Position numbers and translations under genes: made by a program. The notes beneath the pieces are model-generated. The model ran no database searches. It saw nothing but the letters and a program-made list of their open reading frames with translations, and had not been told where the DNA came from. Positions 45,341-59,726 of a stretch of DNA of 64,000 bases are shown piece by piece (position 1 is the first letter of the stretch; each line of letters opens with the position of its first letter). Source of the DNA: Adiantum capillus-veneris (lineage: Eukaryota > Streptophyta > Polypodiopsida > Polypodiales > Pteridaceae); NCBI GenBank assembly GCA_014529385.2, contig CM043951.1, positions 111,065,469-111,129,468 on the forward strand. Direction: 5' to 3'.

Positions 45341-47925
45341 TGTTTGATGTTCGGAGTATTCACTATGTCAAATTTTCCTATATCATGTCCGTTCACCACA
45401 ATGGATTGAAAGTAGCCCTTATAGGCCTTACCTACACATGTTTCTGTAACTTTACAAGAATATAAATTCCCTTCTGTTGAACACATGTGCTATGTTACAT
45501 ATACTTTAGTGAACTCGCAAGGTCAAAGGCCTCACAAATTTTGTGCACTCAGAACATTTAGCACTAGAAATCAACCAAACAAGGAGCCAATTTTTACTTC
45601 CTTGTGTTCACCTCGTGTTCTTGGAAATGTTTTGGTTAAGCCATTTCTTTGGTATTTAAAACCACATGTGACCCCTATTGTTATAGTATCCGACCAAAGG
45701 TTTCTTGATTAGCAGTTATATAGGTTCGAGTGATACATATCCTCTATGTTAACAATGCATGTATCTATAATTTATGTTTACACTTTCTCTATCCAAATGA
45801 GCTACATAGTAAAAATCAAATCCGCAATTCAAAAATTAAGTTCACAAGGTGATAGCTATTGGTATGATCTTTAACAATACCAAATAAATAGCTACCAATA
45901 GCGAATGAATAGGGATATTTAAGAAGGTTTGATACCAAAAACTTGTCAACACTACTCAAAAAGGTGGAAACTCAAAGGCTTTATAATATATATGATGAAA
46001 CAAGAATCAATAATAATTCACCCCTATATATCTACACCTCCATCTCAAGTTGTCATTTCTCTAAGTCAAGCTTGGCATAGGAATAGTATGGAAACAATAA
46101 CATTTTGGAAAGCAAGAATTTAGCTTTCTCAACTTTTGAAATGTTGCTATTGATATATAGTCAACATCCCCAAATGAGGACATCTTGACAAAGGTTATGA
46201 TCCACTTAATAAGAATAACCATTAGTGATTAAACTGAAATCAAAATATTGCATGAATTTCTTCATGGTGGAATGATTAAGACTTGAAACTTCAAACATCT
46301 TACAGACAAATCAGAATATCCAAAAAAATCAACAATATTTCTCAAATCTGTATGAAACTCCAGTAATCTAAATAAAATACTCTCACTCAGTGCGACACCA
46401 TTTAACAAAAATAAATATTTATATTGCATTTATAGAGGAATCCAGCCTCATAAAAATAATTACAAATGGAGACAATGTTGTTGCTGTTAGGCTTCTCTTA
46501 CGAGTATTTGTCTTTCTCATCTAGAGATTCATATACACGAGTATTTGTGTGTCTATGACACTAGGGAAGATAGTAGTACTATAGGGATGGCTTTTCTAAG
46601 AGCTCTTAGAGAGTACCTATTGGTTCAAGATTCTACAAAAATCCTACTATTCTTATCAAAATCTTTTAACACGGTAGTGAAAGGTTCCTCACGGAACAAA
46701 AATAGGGTGATTTCCACCTCTGCACATGGTTGCTTGCTCATGTCCTCTCAAAACAAGTTGACTCTGTAAGTAAACAACAGATTATGTGAACACAAAGTTA
46801 TAAATTACAAAATGATATCATTCTAATAATCTAATGACAACTATACAAAGAATAAATTATAAGAAAAATCTTTGATGACTCTCCATAGATAACACAACTT
46901 ACTTACATTGTGAGACTCAATCACATGCTACAAAACTATAGATGGCGCACCAAAGCCATCAACAAAATAGCACCACCCAATGTTATGAGGTGTGAAGCCT
47001 AAACATTGAAAGCCATAAAGAGGTTAATTCCCTCCAGCATGATAAACTTAAAGATGGAGATGATCTTAAGCTCTGAATGTAAGCTACAAGGGTAGTTTTC
47101 TCACCATTCTATCTTTATGTTGGAGATGAATCCTTGCAATGCCCATGCACTATTCACAACTCTTGTTCTTGTGGTATGCAAGTCATGTGAGTTGATTCTT
47201 TTTCCACCTTCGGGAGTAGAGGTTTCCATGTAGTGCGAGTGAATGAAAGTAGAAGGAGGAGAATCTTGTTTCATGCTGTAATGGAGGTGAGAGAAGGGAG
47301 AGGAGCTAGCTTGGTGTGGAACTATGTGGTGGGCAAGGAGAAGAGATGGGGAAAAAGCTTGCTTGGTGGTACAATGGAGATGGGAGAAAGCTAGTAGAGA
47401 GATAATGTTGGACTATAGGGGGTGCATGTGGTTGTTGCAGCCATGGAGAGCTTGGAAAAGGGTTTGTAGAGAGAGAAAATCACTTTTAGCTATAGAATAG
47501 GTTTGGAAAGACTTTGGAGAGTGGAAAATGATGTTTTGAAATTTTTTGAAAAAATTTAATTTTTTGAAATTTTTTAGTGCACGTTTTTGACTTTTGGAGG
47601 TCAAAAATACTTTTTTGACCATGAAATAGGGTAGGGGACCTTTTAAGGAGGGAAAACTTGAAATTTGAAATTTTTTGAAAATTTAAAAATTTTAGTGTAT
47701 TTTTAAATCCGAGCCAAAAAGTGGGGGAAAAAAGGTCAAAGTGGTCCCCCCCCCCCCCCATCCCTTTTCCCTAGCCACCTCCCTTATCTTCTCACTAGGT
47801 AAGAGGCCATTAAGAGGTGTAAGGCTACCTTGTCCCCCTACTTTTTTGAGGGTATAGAGTGTGTCCACCACCCTCTTCCTATTGGCTGGCCTTTAATTAA
47901 CCTTAATCCCAAAGGGCCCCTAGAG
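45341..47925. other. Unassigned interior of the 6-kb insertion, right part
   Basis: AT-rich. Repeats of the word aaattttttgaaa occur near 47530-47690 and a C-run at 47747-47759. No gene is recognised. Confidence 0.4.
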
Positions 47926-47950
47926 GGTTCATATTTTTCCTAATGGGGTA

Positions 47951-48264
47951 TCAAGAAACATGACTTGGTTTTACGCTACAACAGTAAGCTGGACAACACC
48001 TTCCAAAAGAAGTTTCAAATTAAGTGGGAAGGCCCTTTCAAGGTAGTGGAGTGTTTTCCAAATGGCACATATCAGCTGGCTAACCTGGATGGTGTTCTAC
48101 ATAAGTCAAGGGTAAATGGATTGTGTCTTAAATTGTATCATGCTAGATTGATGATGGTGGAGCAAGATGAGCTGTCTGTGGATAAAGCAGTGTTGGTGAG
48201 GGATGAGGAGACCTGTGATGCGGCGAGTCTCATATCTCTCTTTGCTGCTGCTGATCATGAATGA
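47951..48264 (+). pseudogene. Gypsy integrase C-terminal tail
   Basis: Reads DLVLRYNSKL, then KWEGPFKVVECFPNGTYQL, the GPF/Y module of gypsy integrases, ending at a TGA at 48262-48264. It is the missing end of the integrase at 41300-41888, displaced by the insertion. Confidence 0.88.
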
Positions 48265-48275
48265 TCTAGCAGGCT

Positions 48276-48292
48276 AGGGGAGGGGCAAATTA
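48276..48292 (+). promoter_or_regulatory. Polypurine tract
   Basis: The sequence aggggaggggcaaatta lies directly before the 3' LTR, where plus-strand DNA synthesis would be primed. Confidence 0.7.
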
Positions 48293-49439
48293 TGTCAGGA
48301 GTTTTTTGGAGCAAGGGATTGCGCATATGTACATACACATGCATGGTGCATCAAATAAAGAATTGCCCATTTTCCAGAGCCAGGTGGTTACGTGGGGCCC
48401 ACATGTGTACAGGTAGGACAACATGTACATAGTGCATCGATTTTCACTATCACCAGTACCAGTATGTTTTTTCTACAATAATGAGGAGTTTATAGTGCGT
48501 AAAACTTCTCGGGGAAGCTATCCGCGGGCCAACGACATGAGGTAAGCAGGTGCGTTAGATGGCATCTAGTGGCGTCAGGAGGGCGAACGGAGTCAATATT
48601 TGCACGCGGATGAGGACGGACACAAGGTGGGTGTTTTCTTGTGAGAGTTATGCAGAAAGGTCATCATTAGGACCAATTTTTGGGGCCACTTCACGTGGTT
48701 GCGAGACGCTTTATTGAAAAGAAATGAGTGCCAGGTGTGCGGATGATGAAAAAAGGTGACAACTATGCACTGTGAGGTCAGTTTTTGGCCCGTTCGGGGT
48801 CCGTTTGAGGTCATCTAAAAGGCCAAAGGTGCCCAACTAATAAAACTAAGTGTGGGAACTGAAAAACAGAGAGAAGACCAGAAAAAACGTGGAGAAGAGA
48901 GGAGGAACAGCCGCAGGTGTGTTTTTGTGGTTTTTGGAGCCTGTTTTGGTCTTAAACTGCTCATCCGATGTCGGATTTGAGCACTTTGACATTGTAGACT
49001 GGGGTTTTGGGCCGTTCCGGACGCGATGGCACTGTCCATTTTTCCAAATTCATCACTCTTTTTCTGTTGTTTTTGCTGTGTAAGTTTCTCCTATCAGCGA
49101 AGTTTCTGCTCTAGGTTGTGATTGTATCTGGCTTATTTTACCCATATTGTGTGAGCTATTTGCCCCATTGGTGTTGGCCCAAGCTCAATTGTATCTAAAC
49201 ATCAGAAATTCTCCTCTTTGAGCTGAGTTTTTTGGGTGTGTGTGTGTGTGTCTCTGTGTGGAGTGGGCAAGTGGATAGTCTCTCTCCTCTCACTCCATAG
49301 GTGTGTTTCCTGTCTCGGCCAAGTGTGTTGTGTAAGCCGAGTGGTGCCCCCTAGTGTGTGTGTGTATCTTTTGAAGAGTGTGTGTCAGGTAGTTATAGAG
49401 ACGCTGTGTGTGTTTTCATCCCGCTCACAACGGGGTAGG
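48293..49439 (+). repeat. Gypsy 3' LTR
   Basis: Same ends as the 5' LTR (tgtcaggag ... ctcaca), with scattered substitutions and small length changes in GT runs. Confidence 0.93.
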
Positions 49440-50059
49440 GAAAGGTCGCCACGGGGAACATGGATTGCGGGGAAAGGTCAGTCAAGGACCTTTCCCGATC
49501 GTCAAGGGTCGCTGGGAGGGGGGCTGTGAGGTATTCAGACTCCGCCGGGAGCCACGGGGAGCATGGATTGCGGGGAAAGGTCAGTCAACGACCTTTCCTG
49601 ACTGAGGGGGGCCGTGAGGTATTTAGAACACTTCATAGCAACCATGTTTAGTGAAAAGTGGCAGATGGTAACTACGTCCTCAGGTGACAGTCCTCTACAT
49701 GAAGGGGCGGCAGTCCTGTGCAGGACTGTGTTACAGTGGTTACAGGTGTACAGGTCCAGTGCAAGAGCTCCATGGCCTCTGCATATTCCGGATGCTGAGT
49801 TGTTGAACTGTCTGCACATTCCGGCTGCTCACGTGGCTTCCTATGGTTGCTCGATAGAGCTCCAAGATTCTGGGTACTGATGTGTCAGCCGCTTGTGTAT
49901 TTCCTGCTAGTGACGGGTCGGTTTGGTACGATGTCATCCAATTTTCCTGTTGTATGCTGAGTTAGCAAAGATCTAAAGGCCAAGCCCCAGATTACGGATG
50001 ATAATGGAGCCAGAATGGAGGGTTGCGATCTGCTGCCCCCCGACCAGCGACCTTGACAG
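49440..50059. repeat. Tandem repeat unit X2
   Basis: Homologous to X1 (34056-34653): shared blocks include cttcatagcaaccatgttta and ccatgg/ccatgacctctgcatat. It contains an internal duplication of the segment with gcggggaaaggtcagtcaa, and it lacks part of the X1 start. It ends ccagcgaccttgacag, immediately followed by X3. Confidence 0.75.
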
Positions 50060-50559
50060 TGTAGGGAAAGTGGCCATTCCCTGAAACAATGCATGACCTC
50101 ATGGTGACCGGCGGAGGCCGGGAGCCATGATTGGGAGTGCATTAGTTCAGGGAATGGCCACCGCACGGCCATTCTCGGCCGTCATGGTCGTTGGGAGAGG
50201 GGCCAAAAGAGCTGGGGTCTGACAGCAACTGAGCCAAGGTGCGTGAGGAGTGTACCCTGCAGCTGCAGAACTGATACTTGAGAATGTTTCTCGTTGTTGA
50301 GTTGGTGCTCAACAATTGCATACAGGCGACAATATTATGCATGCTGACTTGGCGCTCAATGATTGATGCAAGCAGACAATATTATGCGTTCATACAGGAT
50401 TACGCATGCTGAGATGGCGCGTAATAACTGCACGCAAGCAGTAGTATTCTGTTTGCTGAGGTGGCATGCATTCCATGGCTGGAGAGGAGCATTCTGCATA
50501 GTAAATGACAGTTAAGGAACCGTCGAGATTGTCAGCCCCTCGACCAACGACCTTGACGG
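50060..50559. repeat. Tandem repeat unit X3 (diverged)
   Basis: Starts tgtagggaaagtggccattc and shares ggcggaggccgggagcca near its start and cgaccaacgaccttgacgg at its end with X1/X2. The middle is different and contains gcatgctgag..tggcgc words repeated about three times. Confidence 0.65.
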
Positions 50560-53100
<2,541 letters not shown>

Positions 53101-53745
53101 ATCCTATGGCTATAAGACCATGAGATGCCATCTATTGCACCTATGGCCTTAAGGCCATATGGTGCTCTTTGTAGACATGTCTATGACTTTAATATGTCTC
53201 TTTATGACCTCAAGGCCATAGGGTTAGGATTGTTAGCTGGTCCCAACGTATAAAGAGGTCTAGTCCTTCAAAGCCATATGGGACTTTATTTATGTGCCAC
53301 CCTATGTCCCTAAGGCTGTAGGTTGTCTTAGGGCCACAAGATGTTGTTTATGCCAATAAGAAACCCTTCTATGCTCTATGTTGGCACACTATGTCCCCAG
53401 GCGCACAAGGTATGCCTCATACGCTAGTTAGAAACCCTTTATTCTATATGTTGACACCATATGGCCTTAGACCATAGGGTGCCCTCTGTGCTAGTAAGAA
53501 ATCCTCTATACTCTGTGTTTGCACCCTATGGACCTAGGGCCACAAGGTACCCTCTATGCTAGTAAGAAATCCTCTACGCTCAATATTGAGACCATGTGGC
53601 CCCAAAGCCATAGGATATCCTCTATGGTAGTGAGAAAAACCCTCTATGATCTATGTTCACAAACAATTAAAAAATCTAAACAATGCTATAGAGTATCCTA
53701 TGGCCCTAAGACCATAAGATGTCATCTATTGCACCTATAATTCCA
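53101..53745. repeat. Dyad minisatellite array 1
   Basis: About nine degenerate copies of a unit of about 68 bp. Its core is cctatggcc..aaggccatagg (a dyad), followed by ctctatgctagtaagaaa and ccctctatgctctatgttgg. Frames through the array are artefacts. Confidence 0.9.
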
Positions 53746-54444
53746 TTTTGTATTTTATTTAACTATACAAAGTTAGATGAGGCACTTACTTAGATAAACT
53801 ATCATAATTCTAACTTTGAAATTATTTCTTAACATAAAACTACAATATAAAAACTCCTAATATAAGTTTGTGCCAAAGAATCAATGTTAAGATGAAGATT
53901 TTTTACATCAAGTACATGCTTTAAAACTTCACTCAAAGGTTTTAGAGATGGTGTCTCAAAAAAAGGAGGTGTTTAAAAACACCATTTGATGTGAATAATA
54001 CGAATTGTATACATTGATTATGTCAAAATAGTATAAAGTATAAACATAAAGATTACCACCAACTTGACAGTTTCATAAAAATGATGGTCTTCATTGCCTG
54101 TACAATAAAGGACTAACTAGAAAGAGTATGATATCTCCAAGATTGAGGGTGTTCAAAAAACACCGTTGTGTAACACAACCACATGTCAAGAAATTTTGAT
54201 TGTTTGGATCACTTAATAAAGACAATTAATAAGAAGAAAAAGTTAACAATACCATAGAAGCATCAAACAATGAAACCAAAGAACTTGAATGAGAGAAGTC
54301 TCCTGACAATAGGATGCACTTTATTAAAAAAACAGCTTAAAGATGTTTCAAGATATCCCACAACATTTCATCAAGTTTAAATTTTGAAAAGTACACATTG
54401 CCAAATACTTGGTAGATGCTATTTAGAATACTTAACTAGTACAC

Positions 54445-55212
54445 TTAAAATGGCCTCCTTCTCTTGAGATTTTGAGTCCTTTGAGACATATAACATTGCA
54501 TTACATAGTGAGTCTCAGGATCAGGATGGCACATTACAATTTTTTTAATGGTATACTCTCTCTTGTCTTTAGCATACAACCATCCACATAACCATGGAAC
54601 AATTTCATCTTTTAAAAAACGTTGAAGCAATTGAGTAGGTTGGTTCCAAAACTTTGGAAAAATCATATAAGTTCCTTGCATATTCCACATCACTCGATAT
54701 GGACTATTATCAAATATTATAGTGTTCCCCCCATCTAAATAATCAAATAGCTTCCATATGGTCGAAAGATTTTTGTGATAGGCTCTTTTGTAACCGATCA
54801 TGAAATTTGAATTTTGGCAGCACCGGTTATCCATAATCATCTTGAATTTGTGACTTTGTGTAGGAAAACAGGTCTTGATTATGTGTTGAGCTTTTTGTAA
54901 ACGATGGCAGCTCCAGATCCAAACCTCAAAGAACTCAAAGCAAAATCTTAAAAAATACTCTGCATCTGGACGCACCGCATACACCTCATTGTTATCTTCT
55001 ACAATGCACATGTACTTGGTCCAAGTTGGCCTTCATTGAAGCTCAAATGTTGCAAGAAGCACACCCTCTAAATCCAAGATAAGCGTTCTTTTGTCCTGTT
55101 TGAAAGATGTTGGTAGATAATGAAACCATTGCTCTTGGTTTGAATGTGATATTTGATGTAATATGAAAGGGAGCTCCTCTATTTTGTGATAATCTAATAT
55201 ATAGCCAAACAT
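54445..55212 (-). pseudogene. FCP1-like HAD phosphatase domain, one in-frame stop
   Basis: Starting from ATG at 55212, the minus strand reads 59 codons, meets TGA (55033-55035) and continues in phase to TAA at 54445; about 255 codons in all. The first part has the HAD strand 1 (RTLILDLEGVLL), with Asp as the nucleophile but Glu at the second position. After the stop come VRPDAEYFLRF, EVWIWSCHR (motif II Ser), a Lys region (YKRAYHKNLSTIW) and motif IV (IIFDNSPYR). This is the plant FCP1/NLI-interacting phosphatase-like family, which acts on phosphoproteins. The start is uncertain because an intron could lie upstream. A selenocysteine reading is not suggested. Confidence 0.75.
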
Positions 55213-55219
55213 TTTTTCT

Positions 55220-55690
55220 TAGAAGCCCTGAAATGATTAGAAAAAAAAAGTTAATATAGAGATCTTAAGTGTGTTGAAGATCTTAGGGACATAGGGTGAT
55301 AATTTGTGGTTACACTTAGTAAGTCGTATGCAAGAACACATGCCAAACTATGACCCTATGGCCTTAGATTCATAGGGTGTTGAGACCATAAAGTGAAATT
55401 CTCCCAAGGACATATAGGGTGAGATTTGACCTTATGAGCATGTAGATTGTCCTTGATGGCACAATGAACTCAAATCCAAAAAAAACAACTATAAAATATT
55501 TTAAAAAAAAGAGCATTTGCCACATGAAACTCAAAAGTTACTTATAGTATTGAAAGACAATTTAAAAAACTATTAATCATTTACATCTTCATATATCTTG
55601 AAACCCTAAGCACTCTAACAAAGTCTCTGAGTAAATAAAGATCTTTGTAAATGACAAAATGTTACAAAACATTGCTCCATCATTTCTTGA
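55220..55690. other. Intron or spacer with sparse dyad units
   Basis: Contains two or three isolated copies of the tatggcc/catagggtg words near 55340-55430; no ORF. Confidence 0.5.
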
Positions 55691-55697
55691 TATAGGT

Positions 55698-56015
55698 CTA
55701 TTTGAGATTATACTGAATTTTTAGATGCTTTATATAATTCGTGGCTTCATGTACTTTGATCACAGGTTCCTTGTATCCCAATTTTTGGGCAAGCATGATT
55801 GCTTCTGTACCTTTCAAGGCTGATAATGATTTGATATTCTTTAAGACCCTTACTTTTTCTCGATCATGTGCTGAAAGTTTCTTGTCTTGACTTCGAGTGG
55901 ACATTCCACTAGTGCTAGATGTTGTAGCTTTCTCATCGTGAAGAGGATGAGAAACATCTGGTAGCCTTCCCGTGGAGTAGGTTTTTCCTAGAAAATTAGA
56001 TTTCTCTCCTCCCAC
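55698..56015 (-). CDS. Unrecognised ORF downstream of FCP1-like domain
   Basis: A 105-codon frame that overlaps the end of the next FCP1-like frame by a few bases in a different phase. It is basic and helical (SAHDREKVRVLKNIKSLSAL), then hydrophobic-charged. It may be the C-terminal exon of that gene reached by a frame change or splice. I do not recognise a domain. Confidence 0.35.
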   Translation of the reverse strand: MGGEKSNFLGKTYSTGRLPDVSHPLHDEKATTSSTSGMSTRSQDKKLSAHDREKVRVLKNIKSLSALKGTEAIMLAQKLGYKEPVIKVHEATNYIKHLKIQYNLK

Positions 56016-57101
56016 TCTGCAACAACCTTGTGTATATGGTTATAAAGCTCATGACCTTGAGCAATGGGTGCTTGTCCATATAAATGAGACCCTGTAACTG
56101 TGTGAATGTCATTAACATGATTGAGAGCTTTGATATATGGTAGCAGCTCCCCAAGGAGGATATTATCCTCCTCATCATCAACATTAAATGATGGTGGAAA
56201 AATACAATTCAATGCAGGATTCACACATCCCTTTAATGGTTCATCATCTACAAGAAGCAATCTTCTTGCATCAAGCCCAAATTTTGATGATGCAATAGCC
56301 AGCGGTTTGAAAAGTGCTTCTACTCCTGGATTATCTAAGCGAGTGATCCTTGATTCTACGCATGGTTGACATTGGCTTTGCCCCCAGATCATAAAGAATG
56401 GAAATTTTTCTTTAGCTTCCTTTTCTAAAATCTTGATGATGTCCACAACATGCATGTCATTAGCAGCAGCTGACCATATCCCTACATTGAAATTGCTAAA
56501 TAGAGCCTTTAAAAACTCAATGCATCCTGGACGAAGAACAATATGCTCATGTCCAAACTTTAAGCTCTTCATTTTCGTGGACTTTTGCCAGCATATCCTC
56601 AGGAACAATCCACACAAGCTCACTATTATAGTCAGCATTGGTTTGTTGGTGGATGGAAGGTCTGACTCACCATGCACTTCGATTTCCAAATCTTGGGGTG
56701 CTAAAATATTTGTGTTGGATTCTCCTTCTGGCGTTGCACATGTTCTGGAACTTCCATTGCCTTCTACTTCCATTGTGGTGTCATGCAATCCAATTCCCAA
56801 CTCTTGGGCTACTATAATATTTTCATTAGATTCTTCTTCTTCCCTTGCACATGTTTCTGGAACTTTCACTGTCTTCTTCCATTGGATTACTCTTTAAATT
56901 TATCTCGAGTCGTTGTAGCATTTGACCTTCAAAGACTTGTAGATTCTTGTCATCTTCGTCAGAAACTCTTTGGTTGACATGGAGATTGATAGAATCTTTC
57001 TCAATAGGCTCAATGGAATTAGCATCCTCTATACCAACAATCTCGAGTAAAACTTTGTCAGCCGCAATATCTTGTTGAAGGACTGCAAGTTTAAAGAACA
57101 C
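55988..57101 (-). pseudogene. FCP1-like HAD phosphatase, catalytic Asp lost
   Basis: The N-terminal frame 57101-56826 is acidic. It may really start at 57085 after a ttgcag acceptor. A one-base insertion near 56850 shifts it into 56869-55988. That frame continues Glu-rich and then has a HAD fold: the strand-1 position reads LTIIVSLCGLFLRI, with Ser-Leu-Cys where Asp-x-Asp/Asn is normal. Next are RPGCIEFLKALF, VGIWSAAANDMH (motif II) and LLLVDDEPLKG (motif IV intact). With the nucleophile missing it should not dephosphorylate. It is a pseudogene or, if expressed, a pseudo-phosphatase. The 5' exon is duplicated at 59325-59726. Confidence 0.75.
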
Positions 57102-59344
57102 CTAATTTTAGATTCCAAAGTATCTACATTTTGATAACTCTTTTTTGTCACACTCTTAGAAAAAACTAAACGCAAATAGAAAATTTACTAACTGACAACA
57201 CATCTACAATGGATTTATTTTTATGCTCCCTATTGTCTAGAGATTCCTAATCTTTATCTAGCTACATTAGTTCTTTGTCCATGAGGGTGGCGCCCAGAAG
57301 TATACTTGGAGAAACATTTATGCCTTTAACCTCTATAGTAGAAGTCTCATTTTCTATTGCCATGATCTTCTTGCATTGGATGATTTCCTTGACTAAGTTT
57401 CTTATGGCCTTCAGGCCGTACGGCTCTCTTTGTAGATATCTCTATGACTTTAAGATAGTCCAAAATATGTCTGTTTACGGCCTCAAGGCCATAGGGTTAG
57501 GATTGTTGGAAGGTCTCAACATATAAATCGATATATGGCTTCAAATCCATATGGTAGTTTATTTATGTGTCACCCTATGGCCCTAAGGCCATGGGTTGTC
57601 ATAGGGCCACAAGATGCCCTCTATGAGCACTAGTAAGAAACCATATGTGCTTTATGTTGGCACCCTATGACCCGAGGGCCACAAGGTCTGCTTTTTATGC
57701 TAGTAAGAAACCCTTTATGCTACATGTTATCACTCTATGGCGTTTGGGCCATAGGGTGCCCTTTGTGCTAGTAACAAATCCTCTATGCTCTATGTTTGCA
57801 CCCTATGGACCTAGGGCCACAAGGTACCCTCTATGATAGTAAGAAACCCTCTATTCTCTATGTTTGCACCCTATGAACCTAGGGCCACAAGGTAGCCTCT
57901 ATGCTAATAAGAAATCCTCTATGCCCAATATTGAAACCGTATGGCCCCAAGGCCATAGAATGTCCTCTATGCTAGTAAGAAAAACCCTCTATGCTCTATG
58001 TTGGCACCCTATGGAAACTTGAGGGCCACAAGGTACCCTTTATAATGCTACTAAGAAACCTTGTATGCTCTAGGGGAGCACCAAATAACCCCTAGGACAC
58101 AAGGTTCCCTCTATGCTAGAAAGAACACCTCTACGGTCTACATTGGCAACCTACAGCCCTCGGGCCATAGGGTGCATCAAATGGCTCCTAGGCCACATGG
58201 TGCCCTCTATGCTAGAAAGGAAACCTCTGCGCTCTACATTGACACTCTATGGCCCCAAGGCCATAGGGTGCCCCTTACGCCTAGTATGAAACCATTGAAA
58301 CTCTATATTAGCATCTAAAGACCGTAGGCCACAAGGTGAGCTCTATGTTAGTAAGAAACCATCTAAACTCTATGTTGGTAGCCAAAGGCCATATGATAGC
58401 CAAGGAACCCTTTAGGGGAATTCCCCACAAAGACCACCTATGGCCCCATGGTGATTTAGTGGCCTAGGTGCCGTTCTTAAGACTCTTTTATTTTTGTATC
58501 ATATGGCCCCAGGGAAATAAGCTATCCTCTATGCTATCAAAAAACCATTTATGCTCTTTGTTGGAATCATATGGCCCCAAGTCCATAGGGAGCCCATAGG
58601 GTGCTCTCTATGCTAGCAAGAAACCCTCCATGCTATATGTTTGCACCCTATGGCACCAAGGACACAATGTGTCCTCCATGATAGTAAGAAACCCTCTATG
58701 CTCTAAGTTCACACCCCATTTGACTATTTTGACACCCTATGGCCCTGGGGCCATAGGGTGCTCCCTAGGGCCACAAGGTGCCCTTCAACCTAGATTGGTA
58801 CTCTTTGGCCTCAGGGTCATAGAGTGCCTTCTATGCTAGTAGGATACATTATACGGTCTAGGTTTCCACTCTATTGCGTAGGGCTAAAAGTTTTTCTCTA
58901 TGAAGAAACCATGTATACTATATGTTGGCAGTGTATGGCCCTAGGGATAGAAGGAAACCCTATGGCTATAGGGTGTCCTCTATGCTACTATCATATGGTC
59001 CAAGGGCCAGATAGTGACCAAGGTGTCATGTGTGTCCCAAGGGTAACAAGGTGTCATGTGTGTCCCAAGGGTAACAAGGTGCTAATAAAAAGCCCTCTAT
59101 GCTTTATGTTGGCACCCTATGGCCCCAAGGCCATAGGGCGATCTTTATGCTAGTAAAATTCCCTCTATGCACTATGTTTACGTGTATACTTATAAGAAGC
59201 CATTTATGCACTATGTTGGCACCCTATGACCCTAGATCCATAAGATGTCCTCTATGGTAAAAGAGAATTGTACATGGGATATGATGGCATCCTATGGTCC
59301 TAGGGCCATAGGGTGTCCTCTATGCTAGAAAAATGTGTAAGTTA
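56760..59344. repeat. Segmental tandem duplication, copy 1
   Basis: The stretch from the FCP1-like first exon to the end of minisatellite array 2 is repeated at 59387-61940. The order is kept (exon, intron-like AT-rich part, minisatellite). Both copies end in tagcaaaatgtgtaag-type sequence. Confidence 0.88.
57400..59335. repeat. Dyad minisatellite array 2
   Basis: Around 25 degenerate copies of the ~68-bp unit, core cctatggccc.aaggccatagg. It lies upstream (in gene direction) of the FCP1-like first exon. Multiple plus-strand frames (Leu/Trp/Gly/His-rich) are repeat artefacts. Confidence 0.9.
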
Positions 59345-59726
59345 ATACTCCGAAATTGAAAGAGCGTTTCAGAAAAACAAAAAAACCTTCTACTTCCATT
59401 GTGGTGTCATGCAATCCAATTCCCAACTCTTGGGCTACTAGAATATTTTCATTAGATTCTTCTTCTTCCCTTGCACATGTTCTGGAACTTTCACTGTCTT
59501 CTTCCATTGGATTACTCTTTAAATTTATCTCGAGTCGTTGTAGCATTTGACCTTCAAAGACTTGTAGATTCTTGTCATCTTCGTCAGAAACTCTTTGGTT
59601 GACATGGAGATTGATAGAATCTTTCTCAATAGGGTCAATGTCATTAGCATCCTCTATACCAACAATCTCGAGTAAAACTTTGTCAGTCGCAATATCTTTT
59701 TGAAGGACTGCAAGTTTAAAGAACAC
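59325..59726 (-). pseudogene. Duplicated first exon of the FCP1-like gene
   Basis: Nearly identical to 57101-56758, but without the one-base insertion. The acidic frame therefore runs through (SDEDDKNLQVFEGQ; REEEESNENILVAQELG) and reaches MEVEG before joining unrelated sequence and a stop at 59325. The HAD domain is absent. It records the intact version of the frame that is broken in the neighbouring copy. Confidence 0.75.

Larger units (their letters stand above)
41889..47950. mobile_element. 6.06-kb TIR insertion in the integrase tail
   Basis: The inserted block is bounded by inverted repeats: cattaggagaaatatgaacc at 41894-41913 and its near-complement at 47926-47945 (one mismatch). A second pair, gggattaaggctaat at 41947 and attaaccttaatccc at 47896, lies further in. 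The near-duplicate words tcaaaa (41883-41888) and tcaaga (47951-47956) flank it. The five outermost bases each side do not match. Leaving it out restores one integrase frame. No transposase is recognisable inside, so it looks like a large non-autonomous DNA transposon. The superfamily is unknown. Confidence 0.7.
34654..49439 (+). mobile_element. Ty3/gypsy LTR retrotransposon, Tat-like, with nested insertion
   Basis: Two LTRs of about 1.14 kb (34654-35792, 48293-49439) enclose gag, protease, RT, RNase H, a second RNase H and integrase. The domain order with integrase last and two RNase H domains is that of the Tat branch of Ty3/gypsy. A 4-bp duplication, acgg, lies at 34650-34653 and 49440-49443. 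The total of 14.8 kb includes a 6.06-kb insertion (41889-47950); without it the element is about 8.7 kb. By eye the first 400 bases of the LTRs differ at roughly a dozen positions, so insertion is not very recent. It cannot encode working proteins. Confidence 0.93.

Noticed and set aside
54445-55212. TGA read as selenocysteine
   Set aside because: Land plants lack the selenocysteine system; the stop fits a simple C-to-T change.
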